NCBI GenBank assembly: GCA_039975755.1
Contig: JBDWGM010000103.1
Coordinates: 1 to 25,805 of the forward strand
Source: JABSSA01 sp039975755
Lineage (GTDB): Bacteria > Pseudomonadota > Alphaproteobacteria > Rhodobacterales > Rhodobacteraceae
DNA: 25,805 nucleotides
Reading direction: 5' to 3'
The stretch's first letter is position 1. Every line of letters starts with the position of its first letter. The position numbers and the translations under genes are program-made. Of this stretch, positions 7,721-15,234 are shown piece after piece. The notes under the pieces were generated by a model. The model worked only from the letters and a program-made list of their open reading frames with translations, made no database searches and was not told where the DNA came from.

Positions 7721-9096
7721 GAAGTGACCTTTTTCAGATGGTAAGATTTTGGACGTGTGAGGTTGTGGTATCCAATGACGGACAAACCGCCACCACGCCC
7801 CGTTTGTTTGCAGCCCGTCCAACACAGGCCGGGGTCTAGGTAATCGGCGCGGTTCATAAAGACGGTGCCAGTTTCGATCTGATCGCCAATCCGCGCTGCG
7901 CGATCTACATCATTGGTCCAAAGGCTGGCGGTCAGGCCAAATTGGCTGTCATTCATCAGCGCGATGGCTTCGGCGTCGTCTTTGACAGACATGATGCCGA
8001 CAACGGGGCCAAAGCTTTCGTCGCGCATCACACGCATATCATGGTTCACATTGGTCAGGATTTGAGGCGACAGATATGCCCCGCCATCATCCTGTGCGAA
8101 CGTATCTATATGGGCCACTGCACCGCTGGCTTGGGCCTCGGAGATTTGCGCGCGCACTTCATCGGCAAACCGAACATGCGCCATCGGGCCAAGGGTGGTT
8201 TCAGGGTCCAGCGGATTGCCAAACTTATAGGCGTTTACGATGGCGACTGCTTTTTCGACAAAGGCATCAAACAGGCTTTCATGCACATAAATCCGTTCAA
8301 TCCCGCAGCAACATTGGCCGGAATTGAACATCGCACCATCGATCAACGTATCGACAGCAGCGTCAAGGTCGGCGTCCTCCATGACATAGCCGGGATCTTT
8401 TCCACCCAGCTCTAGACCGAGCCCGGTAAACGTTCCGGCGGCGGCACGCTCCATGGCTTGTCCACCCTCGACTGATCCGGTGAAGTTGATGAAATCAAAC
8501 GCGTTTTCGGAAATCAGTGCAGACGTCGTTTCGTGATCCAAAAAGACGTTTTGAAATACATCTTCTGGAATGCCAGCAGATCGGAATGCCTTTGCCAACC
8601 GTTCTCCAACCAAAAGGGTTTGAGTGGCGTGTTTCAGGACAACCGAGTTGCCGGCAATAAGAGCTGGCGCGACGGTGTTGATGGCCGTCATATATGGATA
8701 ATTCCACGGGGCAACGACAAACACCACGCCATGAGGAACGCGTTTGATGTAGCGTTTGAATGTCGCGTCTTCGCCAACTTCGATATCAGCCAAAGCGCTG
8801 GTCGCAATGTCAGCCATGTGGCTTGCGCGTTCGTCAAAGCCACCAAACTCACCGCCATACCGGACCGGACGTCCCATCATATGTGCAAGCTCTGGAACGA
8901 TCTCGTCGTTCATCTGGCCTATCGCAGCAACGCCAGCACGCACAAGTGCCACGCGTTCATCCAAGGGGCGCGCAGCCCATGCCGCTTGCGCGATCTTTGC
9001 GCGATTGACAGCACCAAGGGCGTCTTGTTTTGAAAGGGCGTCTCGCGTCGCGAAAACGGATCCATCAATTGGTGAAATACAGCGAAGCGTTGTCAT
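7717..9096 (-). CDS. NAD(P)-dependent aldehyde dehydrogenase
   Basis: A protein of 459 residues, in the short range for the ALDH superfamily. It shows APWNYP (oxyanion N132), LELGGKDP (general base E229), FNSGQCCCGIERIYV with the catalytic cysteine probably C263, and ESFGPVVGI near the C-terminus. The reaction is oxidation of an aldehyde to a carboxylate, or semialdehyde oxidation as done by PuuC or GabD. Three cysteines in a row at the active site are unusual-looking. It overlaps the ligase upstream and the alcohol dehydrogenase downstream, each by ATGA, so the three enzymes are translationally coupled. It probably takes the aldehyde produced by the alcohol dehydrogenase to a gamma-glutamyl amino acid; this step is inferred from context. 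Confidence 0.9.
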   Translation of the reverse strand: MTTLRCISPIDGSVFATRDALSKQDALGAVNRAKIAQAAWAARPLDERVALVRAGVAAIGQMNDEIVPELAHMMGRPVRYGGEFGGFDERASHMADIATSALADIEVGEDATFKRYIKRVPHGVVFVVAPWNYPYMTAINTVAPALIAGNSVVLKHATQTLLVGERLAKAFRSAGIPEDVFQNVFLDHETTSALISENAFDFINFTGSVEGGQAMERAAAGTFTGLGLELGGKDPGYVMEDADLDAAVDTLIDGAMFNSGQCCCGIERIYVHESLFDAFVEKAVAIVNAYKFGNPLDPETTLGPMAHVRFADEVRAQISEAQASGAVAHIDTFAQDDGGAYLSPQILTNVNHDMRVMRDESFGPVVGIMSVKDDAEAIALMNDSQFGLTASLWTNDVDRAARIGDQIETGTVFMNRADYLDPGLCWTGCKQTGRGGGLSVIGYHNLTRPKSYHLKKVTS

Positions 9097-10442
9097 GCTT
9101 TTTCAAACCCTCGGGCAATTTCGTAATCGGTCACAACACGGTTGAAGTCTTCGATTTCGACTTCGGCTGCGCGTGCATAATGAGTGACCACTTCTTTTCC
9201 AAACGCGTCCTGCAACATGTCAGATGCAATCAAACACTCGCGTGCATCGCGCAATGTTCTTGGAATATGTTGCTGTTCATCGTCAGAATAGGCATCCCCA
9301 GTGTAAGGGTCTGGAAGGGCAAGTTTTTCTTCGATCCCTTTCAGGCCGGCGGCCAACATTGCGGCCAGCGCCAGATAAGGGTTCACATCTGAACCGGGCA
9401 CGCGGCATTCGACGCGAACGGCTTTTGTTCCGTCCCCACAAAGTCGAAACGCAGCTGTGCGATTGTCGACGGACCACACAGTTTGCGTTGGCGCAAACGA
9501 TCCTTTCGCGAACCGTTTGTAACTGTTGATATAGGGCGCCATGAAATACGTGTAATCAGGCGCGTATTTGATCAAACCCGCCATGTAATGATCCATCAAT
9601 GCCGACTTGCCGAGCGGTTGATCGGGATCATGAAACGCGTTTGCATCGTCTTTCCACAGCGACTGATGCACATGCGCGGCTGATCCAACACGGTCCGCGT
9701 GCCATTTCGGCAGAAACGTCGCCGCTGCTCCGTTCTGGTGTGCGATTTCCTTGATCGCGTGTTTGGCCAGCGTGTGATGGTCAGCTGTGGCCAGGGCTTC
9801 GGCGTATTTGATGTTCAGCTCTTCCTGACCAGCTTCCGCTTCGCCTTTGGACCCTTCGACGGGGACACCCATGGCCCGCAAGTGATTGCGAATAGGGCGC
9901 ATGATTGGTTCTTCTTTGGTCGTTTGGAAGATGTGGTAGTCTTCGTTGTAATTCGAAATTGGCTGCAGCTTGAAACCGTCGCGCGCGATGTCGTCATGGG
10001 TGCCTTGGAACAAGAAAAATTCAAGCTCTGTTGCCATGACCGGCGAAAAACCCATCGCTTGGGCACGCGCGATTTGCTTTTTAAGGATTTCGCGTGGTGC
10101 ATGTGGGACGGGTGCATGCGTATGGTGATCTAGCACATCACATAGACAAATTGCCGTGCCTTCTAACCAAGGCACTGGGCGCAATGTCGAAAGATCCGGC
10201 TTCATGATATAATCGCCGTAACCGCGTTCCCAAGACGTCGACACGTATCCATCGGGCGTCGCCATCTCAAGATCGGTTGCCAGCAAGTAATTGCAGCAAT
10301 GCGTTTCGTCCTCGGCCATGTCCAGAAAGGCTTCGGCGTGAAATCGTTTGCCCATCAATCGACCCTGCATGTCGATAATACAGGTCAAGACAGTGTCAAT
10401 CTGACCATCGGCAATTTGGGATTTGAGTTCCTGAAACGTCAT
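9093..10442 (-). CDS. Glutamine synthetase-like gamma-glutamyl-amine ligase (PuuA/GlnA-like)
   Basis: A protein of 449 residues of the glutamine synthetase fold, with the beta-grasp domain (about 1-110) and catalytic domain following. Metal and substrate residues are visible: E139 and E141 in ATELEFFLF, E203 and E208 in EAEAGQEELNIKY, H257 in SAAHVHQSL, and VDNRTAAFR and VRVECRVPGSDVNPYLALAA towards the end. There is no adenylylation-loop tyrosine of the GlnA-I type. The family ligates glutamate to amines: putrescine (PuuA), ethanolamine (GlnA4), isopropylamine (IpuC), methylamine (GMAS). The setting among TRAP transport, oxidation and amidohydrolase genes argues for catabolic gamma-glutamylation and against ammonia assimilation. 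A hairpin separates it from the TRAP binding protein gene, and it overlaps the aldehyde dehydrogenase by ATGA. The exact amine is unknown. Confidence 0.85.
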   Translation of the reverse strand: MTFQELKSQIADGQIDTVLTCIIDMQGRLMGKRFHAEAFLDMAEDETHCCNYLLATDLEMATPDGYVSTSWERGYGDYIMKPDLSTLRPVPWLEGTAICLCDVLDHHTHAPVPHAPREILKKQIARAQAMGFSPVMATELEFFLFQGTHDDIARDGFKLQPISNYNEDYHIFQTTKEEPIMRPIRNHLRAMGVPVEGSKGEAEAGQEELNIKYAEALATADHHTLAKHAIKEIAHQNGAAATFLPKWHADRVGSAAHVHQSLWKDDANAFHDPDQPLGKSALMDHYMAGLIKYAPDYTYFMAPYINSYKRFAKGSFAPTQTVWSVDNRTAAFRLCGDGTKAVRVECRVPGSDVNPYLALAAMLAAGLKGIEEKLALPDPYTGDAYSDDEQQHIPRTLRDARECLIASDMLQDAFGKEVVTHYARAAEVEIEDFNRVVTDYEIARGFEKA

Positions 10443-10478
10443 GCGTTTTGCCAGTCTATAGTTGTCATTCAGGCGGAT

Positions 10479-10503
10479 GAGATGGGGCAGGTGGCCCCAT
10501 CTC
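10479..10503 (-). terminator. Strong hairpin between TRAP dctP and the ligase gene
   Basis: The arms GAGATGGGGC (10479-10488) and GCCCCATCTC (10494-10503) form a perfect 10-base-pair GC-rich stem around a five-base loop. In the direction of transcription there is no T tract, so it is better read as an RNA-stabilising or partial-termination element. It would let the binding-protein mRNA exceed that of the downstream enzymes. Confidence 0.6.
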
Positions 10504-10511
10504 GGATTTTG

Positions 10512-11546
10512 TTAGCCGTAACGATATGGACGTCCGGCTTTTTGCATATCGGCGTTGTATCTGCGGAAGATTTCCACAACTTTTGCCTTTGTCGGCGATT
10601 CCGCTGCGATTTCATCCCAGAATTTGACAGCCGCGTCTTCAACCTGTGCCCACTCTTCATCTGGAATTGTGGTCAGTTTCATTTTCGGACCGTTGACCCG
10701 CAATGAAGCTTCGCCGCCCCAGTACCACCACTGACGGTAATAATGCGACTGATCACAGCACACGCGGAACAATGTCTGCAGATCTTCTGGCAGTTCGTTC
10801 CAGCGATCCATGTTGGCAAAGAAGGACCCCGCCCAAGCGCCTGAAATATTGTTGGTCAGGAAGTAATCCGTCACATCCGCCCAGCCGACTGTGTAATCTT
10901 CGGTGATGCCAGACCATGCGATGCCGTCCAGTTCGCCGGTTTGAACGGCAACTTCGATGTCTTCCCAAGGCAGCGTGACAGGAACCACGCCGAATTGCGA
11001 AAGGAATCGGCCTGCGGTTGGGAAGGTAAAGACGCGTTTACCCTTCAGGTCTTCAAGGCTGTTGATCGGGTCTTTGGTGGCAAAGTGGCACGGATCCCAA
11101 GACCCGGCACTGATGTGTTTCACACCAACGGCTGAATATTCTTCGTCCCAGATTTCGTTCAAACCGTATTGGTTGAACAGAACAGGCACATCCAGCGAAT
11201 AACGCGACGCAAACGGGAAGTATCCGCCAAACACGGTGACTTCGGTAGGGGACGCCATTGAATCATCGTCTGATTGCACCGCATCGATTGTGCCGCGTTG
11301 CATGGCGCGGAACAACTCGCCCGTTGGCACCAGTTGATCTGCGTAAAACAGTTCAATCTGCATCCGGTCGCCCGCGATGGTGTTGAACATCTTGATGGCG
11401 GGATCAATCACGTGTTCTGCAAGGGCAGGGCCTGCATAGGTTTGCATACGCCATTTGATAGTGCCCTGCGCCAAAGCGGGTGCAGCAAGAGGTGCCGCCG
11501 CCGCGCCAAGCGCTGTGGTTTTCAGAAAGTTACGTCTAGTCGTCAT
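10512..11546 (-). CDS. dctP: TRAP transporter substrate-binding protein (DctP family)
   Basis: A protein of 344 residues. The start TTRRNFLKTTALGAAAAPLAAPALAQG is a Tat-type signal with cleavage near ALA, so it acts in the periplasm. The DctP fold is visible: IKWRMQTYAG, FYADQLVPTGELFRAMQRGTIDA, then SLEDLKGKRVFTFPTAGRFL, GVVPVTLPWEDIEVAVQTGELDG and the aromatic-rich HYYRQWWYWGGEA. It resembles the TakP/mannitol-chloroaromatic group. Most DctP proteins have an arginine in the DLKGxKxR motif that clamps a carboxylate; here the aligned residue is F173. ATG 11546 is chosen for its AGAGGAT ribosome site and immediate signal sequence. The gap after DctM is 54 bases. The ligand is probably brought in for the downstream ligase and dehydrogenases. 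Confidence 0.9.
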   Translation of the reverse strand: MTTRRNFLKTTALGAAAAPLAAPALAQGTIKWRMQTYAGPALAEHVIDPAIKMFNTIAGDRMQIELFYADQLVPTGELFRAMQRGTIDAVQSDDDSMASPTEVTVFGGYFPFASRYSLDVPVLFNQYGLNEIWDEEYSAVGVKHISAGSWDPCHFATKDPINSLEDLKGKRVFTFPTAGRFLSQFGVVPVTLPWEDIEVAVQTGELDGIAWSGITEDYTVGWADVTDYFLTNNISGAWAGSFFANMDRWNELPEDLQTLFRVCCDQSHYYRQWWYWGGEASLRVNGPKMKLTTIPDEEWAQVEDAAVKFWDEIAAESPTKAKVVEIFRRYNADMQKAGRPYRYG

Positions 11547-11600
11547 TGCAATATCCTCTGTGTCGGGTTGCTGAAACGCGCCCATTTGTGGGCATTCTTA

Positions 11601-12920
11601 TTATTTTCCATAAACATATTCGGGCAGCCAAAGCGCAATTTGCGGAAAGGCCATGATGATGGCTAAGGCAACGACCATGACGCCAACAAACGGGATGATC
11701 GATCGGTAAATGTCGCCCAAACTGATCTCTGGCGGGGCCATGGCTCGCATTAGGAACAGGTTATACCCAAATGGCGGCGTCATATAGGCGATCTGCGTCG
11801 TGATCGTATAGAGAACGCCGTACCAGATCAGATCAAACCCAAGCGCGCCGACCAACGGAACATAAAGCGGCGCGACAATGACGAGCATCGCCGTGTCATC
11901 CAGAAACGTCCCCATGATGATAAAGCTGAGCTGCATGAGGATCAGAATGGCCCAAGGCCCCAATCCCCATTGTTCGGTGAACAGGTTTTCAATGGCGCGC
12001 ACGGCACCCAAACCATCAAACACGGCGCCAAAGCCAAGGGCGGCCAAAATGATCCACATGAACATGCAAGAAATGCCCAACGTCTGACGCGTGCATGTTT
12101 CCAGAATTTTCCAGGACATGCGGCGCTTTAGTATGGACACGATCAAAGCGGCCAAAGCACCAATCGCAGAGCTTTCGACAAGCGAGGTCCAACCGTTCAC
12201 GAAGGGAACCATCATTGCCGCAAAGATGATCAAGGGCAGGGTACCCGCCGCAAGCAATTTTAACTTTTCTGATCGGCTGACTTCGTGGGCGTCTTTCATC
12301 GCGGGGCCCAGCTCAGGACGCGCCCGGCACCGCAGCCAGATATAGATGACAAACATCGTTGCCATCATTAGTCCGGGAACGACCCCGGCCAACCACAGCT
12401 GACCCACCGGTTGGCGTGCAATCATCGCATAAAGCACCAGCACAACAGAGGGCGGCACCAAAATACCAAGGCTCGATCCGGCCTGAACGACGCCTGTGAC
12501 CATGGTTTTGTCGTACCCACGGCGCAACAGTTCTGGCAGGGCGATGGTGGCACCAATGGCCATCCCGGCAACGCTAAGCCCGTTCATTGCGGAAACAAGC
12601 ACCATCAAACCTATGGTCCCAATGGCCAGCCCACCGTTGATTGGCCCCATCCAGACATGAAACATCCGGTAAAGGTCGTCTGCCAATCGGCTTTCACTCA
12701 GCACGTAGCCCATGAAAATGAACATTGGCAGGGTCAGCAGCGGATACCATTTCATCAACTTCATCGCTGCGGTGAATGGGATGTCTATGCCGCCGGTGCC
12801 ATAAAGCGAGATGACAGCGACAGAGGCCACCGCGCCGATCGCACCAAAGACGCGTTGGCCGGTGAACAGCATCAGCATCATCGATGCGAACATAAAGATG
12901 GCGATGTATTCTTGGCTCAT
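11601..12920 (-). CDS. dctM: TRAP transporter large permease (DctM)
   Basis: A protein of 439 residues, very hydrophobic, with about twelve membrane segments as expected for the large TRAP subunit. Typical stretches include MLMLFTGQRVFGAIGA, LPMFIFMGYVLSES, GLSVAGMAIGATIALPELLRRGYD and the conserved MTPPFGYNLFLMRAMAPPEI near the C-terminus. It forms the sodium-coupled channel of the tripartite transporter together with DctQ. The start overlaps the dctQ stop by ATGA, which fixes the start codon. Substrate choice lies with DctP, so this protein gives no hint of the ligand. Confidence 0.93.
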   Translation of the reverse strand: MSQEYIAIFMFASMMLMLFTGQRVFGAIGAVASVAVISLYGTGGIDIPFTAAMKLMKWYPLLTLPMFIFMGYVLSESRLADDLYRMFHVWMGPINGGLAIGTIGLMVLVSAMNGLSVAGMAIGATIALPELLRRGYDKTMVTGVVQAGSSLGILVPPSVVLVLYAMIARQPVGQLWLAGVVPGLMMATMFVIYIWLRCRARPELGPAMKDAHEVSRSEKLKLLAAGTLPLIIFAAMMVPFVNGWTSLVESSAIGALAALIVSILKRRMSWKILETCTRQTLGISCMFMWIILAALGFGAVFDGLGAVRAIENLFTEQWGLGPWAILILMQLSFIIMGTFLDDTAMLVIVAPLYVPLVGALGFDLIWYGVLYTITTQIAYMTPPFGYNLFLMRAMAPPEISLGDIYRSIIPFVGVMVVALAIIMAFPQIALWLPEYVYGK

Positions 12921-13501
12921 GTGCGGACACCTCCGACGTCATGGCCATTCAGTCGGGCAATGTCTTTGAACAGTTCCGAAATCGCTTGCAGCAGCATCAG
13001 GAAGAACCCGAACACCATCATTGATTTGATGGGCCAGATAAACGGACGCCACGCGGTGGATGATCGTTCAAGGCGACCAATCTCTTCGCTGCCCGTGACG
13101 AGACCCGTGAAAAAAGAAACCGGTTCGGTTCCCCAATATCCCAAGGAATAGGATGTGGACCCAAGCCCACCGTAGAGCAACACGCCAAGATAAAAGATCA
13201 AAAACAGCACTGTGCAGGCATCAAACCACGCTTTACGCCGATCGCTCCAACCGTGGTAAAACAGATCCATACGCACGTTGGACCCCATCTGGATCGAATA
13301 GGGGCCGCCCAGAATATAATAGGTGACCATGGCAAATTGCGCCATTTCCAACGTCCAAAGTGAGGGCAGGAAAAACGTCTTTGAGATCGAAGACCAAAGA
13401 AGAATGCCCATCATCACGAACAACCCCCACATCATGATGCGGCCAAGGCGGTAATTCACGGCGTCAACGACGCGCACATATCGCAGCATCAACGTGATCA
13501 C
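12917..13501 (-). CDS. dctQ: TRAP transporter small permease (DctQ)
   Basis: A protein of 194 residues with four predicted membrane segments, as in the small TRAP subunit. It includes MAQFAMVTYYILGGPYSIQ and GSNVRMDLFYHGWSDRRKAWFD, the typical DctQ loop. The length fits the longer DctQ forms. The start is GTG 13501, supported by a strong AGGAGG ribosome site seven bases upstream and by a GTGA overlap with the amidohydrolase stop. A later ATG at 13489 is less likely. It pairs with DctM in the inner membrane. Confidence 0.88.
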   Translation of the reverse strand: MITLMLRYVRVVDAVNYRLGRIMMWGLFVMMGILLWSSISKTFFLPSLWTLEMAQFAMVTYYILGGPYSIQMGSNVRMDLFYHGWSDRRKAWFDACTVLFLIFYLGVLLYGGLGSTSYSLGYWGTEPVSFFTGLVTGSEEIGRLERSSTAWRPFIWPIKSMMVFGFFLMLLQAISELFKDIARLNGHDVGGVRT

Positions 13502-14286
13502 GCCACCGCCTCCTGTAGGATGTGTTTGCGGGTTCCTTCGATCCAGGGTGCAAGCAGTTCGGCCAATGCGGCTTGGCCTTGGGGAGTTGTAATCAGATCG
13601 TTGCGAATTTCGATCATGACATTCAACAGCCCATTCTTTGCGCCGTGCAGATTTAATGTATGTGCAACGCCGTCAACGGGCCCATACGGTTGGTTCAGTT
13701 CAATCAAATGATCCGATGGGGGCATTTGGGCCATCATCTGGGCGGCAAACCGGTCGTCGTCGCCATGCAAAATACCGATGCCAACCTCGCGAGGCGTGCC
13801 ATTATAGATTGGCGTGAAGCTGTGGATCGTCACAAGCACCTGAACCAACGGCCTTCGCGCAATTTCTGCAGCTAAACGGTCGCGAAAGGGCACGTACACA
13901 TCAGATGCACGCTGTGCCAACGCGTCTTTGGACAGGTTCTGATTGCCGGGAATGTCATAGATTTCGCTGCGCGCGGGTACCGCGTCATGTGCGGTTGTCG
14001 GGCGATTGCAATCATAGACAAGACGCGACACCCCCCCTGCGACAAGAGGCGCGTTCAGATGTATGGCCAATCGCGTCGACACACCCAAAGCGCCCGGATC
14101 CCACGCAATGTGGCTGTGCCTTACGTCTTCAGTAAGCCCAAGGTTATTAAACGGTTCCGGAATGAAGTTAGAGGCGTGTTCGCACACCAACATCACCGGT
14201 GCATCCGGTGGTGCGGACAAAACCGATACGGCTTTGCCAAATCTCGAATCGTGTATCCCCCAGCTCATTTGAAGAGTTTTCTCCAT
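13498..14286 (-). CDS. N-formylglutamate amidohydrolase-family enzyme
   Basis: A protein of about 262 residues of the FGase family (HutG-like). The family pattern is clear: MLVCEHASNFIPEPFNNLGL, then HIAWDPGALGVS, RLVYDCNRP, and VLVTIHSFTPIYNG. These hold the likely zinc-binding and catalytic residues. Classic members release formate or an amine from N-acylated glutamate. No histidine-degradation genes are nearby, and the gene leads an operon with a gamma-glutamyl ligase. A role in cleaving a gamma-glutamyl amide, like PuuD, is therefore an attractive inference. ATG 14286 is chosen; ATG 14268 is an alternative with a distant GGAG. The frame stays open to 14382, inside the regulator start. It is divergent from the RpiR gene. 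Confidence 0.85.
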   Translation of the reverse strand: MEKTLQMSWGIHDSRFGKAVSVLSAPPDAPVMLVCEHASNFIPEPFNNLGLTEDVRHSHIAWDPGALGVSTRLAIHLNAPLVAGGVSRLVYDCNRPTTAHDAVPARSEIYDIPGNQNLSKDALAQRASDVYVPFRDRLAAEIARRPLVQVLVTIHSFTPIYNGTPREVGIGILHGDDDRFAAQMMAQMPPSDHLIELNQPYGPVDGVAHTLNLHGAKNGLLNVMIEIRNDLITTPQGQAALAELLAPWIEGTRKHILQEAVA

Positions 14287-14375
14287 GCGTGTCGCGGCTG
14301 TCAAGAATTCTTCTGAATAAATTGACACAGGTGGATGTCGTTTGTACAAATACTCATCAAAATGGATTTCCACAC
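14287..14375. promoter_or_regulatory. Divergent promoter/operator region of the TRAP operon and RpiR gene
   Basis: These 89 bases separate two divergent starts. On the plus strand TTGACA (14322-14327) lies 17 bases before TACAAA (14345-14350), a good sigma-70-type pair for the regulator gene with a short leader. A perfect 10-base palindrome AAGAATTCTT (14303-14312) is a candidate RpiR operator. A second TTGACA (minus strand, 14305-14300) lies inside the same area and may serve the operon, but no matching -10 was found. Confidence 0.5.
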
Positions 14376-15233
14376 ATGCCAACCATTGCCGAAATTATAA
14401 AAGCACGTGGCGATGACATGACCCGTGCCGAACGGCAGCTGGCCGAAGCCATCTTGGACAATTACCCGATACCGGGATTAGGCAGCATCACGGAATTGGC
14501 GGAACTGGCACAGGTTTCGACACCAACAGTTGCGCGCATGGTGCAAAAAATCGGCTTTTCTGGGTATCCAGAATTTCAATCCGCGCTTCGGTCCGAATTG
14601 GCCGAGATCATATCAAACCCCGTTGAAAAACGCGCGCACATGATTCCGGGTCTGCCAGAAGAACATATTCTCAACCGATATACACAAGCAGCCGCTGACA
14701 ATATGCGGTCCACCTTGGATCACATCGATGCAGACGAGTTCAAAACCTTCTGTGATCGTGTGGCAGACCCAGAACGTAGCATACAGATTGCAGGGGGGCG
14801 GTTAAGCGGAACGCTGGCGCAAAACCTGTATCTGCATCTGCAAATGATCCGCCCAAATGTTTCGTTCATTCCGCCACAAGCGTCTTGGCCACACTGCGTT
14901 CTTGATTTGGATGAAAAGGACACTCTGATCCTGTTTGACGTGCGCCGTTATGAAAATTCGACGCTGTTGCTGGCGGAAATGGCGCATGAACGCGGCACTG
15001 AAATCGCACTGTTTACGGATCAATGGCGATCACCGATCCAACGCTATGCGGCATATACGTTTGCGGCACGGATCAATGTGCCATCCGCATGGGACTCAGG
15101 TTTGGGGCTGTTGCTCTTGGTCGAATGTTTGATCGCCGCCACACAAGAAGCATCGTGGGATTCCGTTAAGGCGCGCGCGGATGAGCTGGAAACAGCGTTC
15201 GATCGATCACGCCTGTTTCGGAAATTCACCTGA
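14376..15233 (+). CDS. RpiR/MurR-family transcriptional regulator
   Basis: A protein of 285 residues. Residues 1-77 are the RpiR helix-turn-helix domain, including SITELAELAQVSTPTVARMV and GFSGYPEFQ. Residues about 120-260 form a SIS domain. The usual phosphosugar-binding signature is altered: IAGGRLSG (138-145) and FDVRRYENST (187-196) stand where the second SIS motif (S-x-S-G-x-T) is expected. The ligand is therefore probably not a sugar phosphate. ATG 14376 is used because the domain begins there; the long upstream opening is antisense to the amidohydrolase start. As it is divergent from the TRAP operon, it likely controls that operon. Its stop lies one base from the stop of the convergent phosphatase gene. 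Confidence 0.88.
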   Translation: MPTIAEIIKARGDDMTRAERQLAEAILDNYPIPGLGSITELAELAQVSTPTVARMVQKIGFSGYPEFQSALRSELAEIISNPVEKRAHMIPGLPEEHILNRYTQAAADNMRSTLDHIDADEFKTFCDRVADPERSIQIAGGRLSGTLAQNLYLHLQMIRPNVSFIPPQASWPHCVLDLDEKDTLILFDVRRYENSTLLLAEMAHERGTEIALFTDQWRSPIQRYAAYTFAARINVPSAWDSGLGLLLLVECLIAATQEASWDSVKARADELETAFDRSRLFRKFT

Positions 15234-15234
15234 C

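Noticed and set aside
9093..10442. Reading the ligase as the main ammonia-assimilating glutamine synthetase
   Set aside because: It lacks the adenylylation-loop region of GlnA-I, is not next to glnB, and is coupled to dehydrogenases.
12411..13151. A 246-codon plus-strand open frame opposite dctM/dctQ
   Set aside because: It lies antisense to two confident membrane-protein genes and is rich in histidine and arginine, as mirror frames of hydrophobic proteins are.
13498..14286. Reading the FGase-family gene as hutG of histidine degradation
   Set aside because: No hutH, hutU, hutI or hutF genes are present nearby, and the gene is overlapped with TRAP genes.
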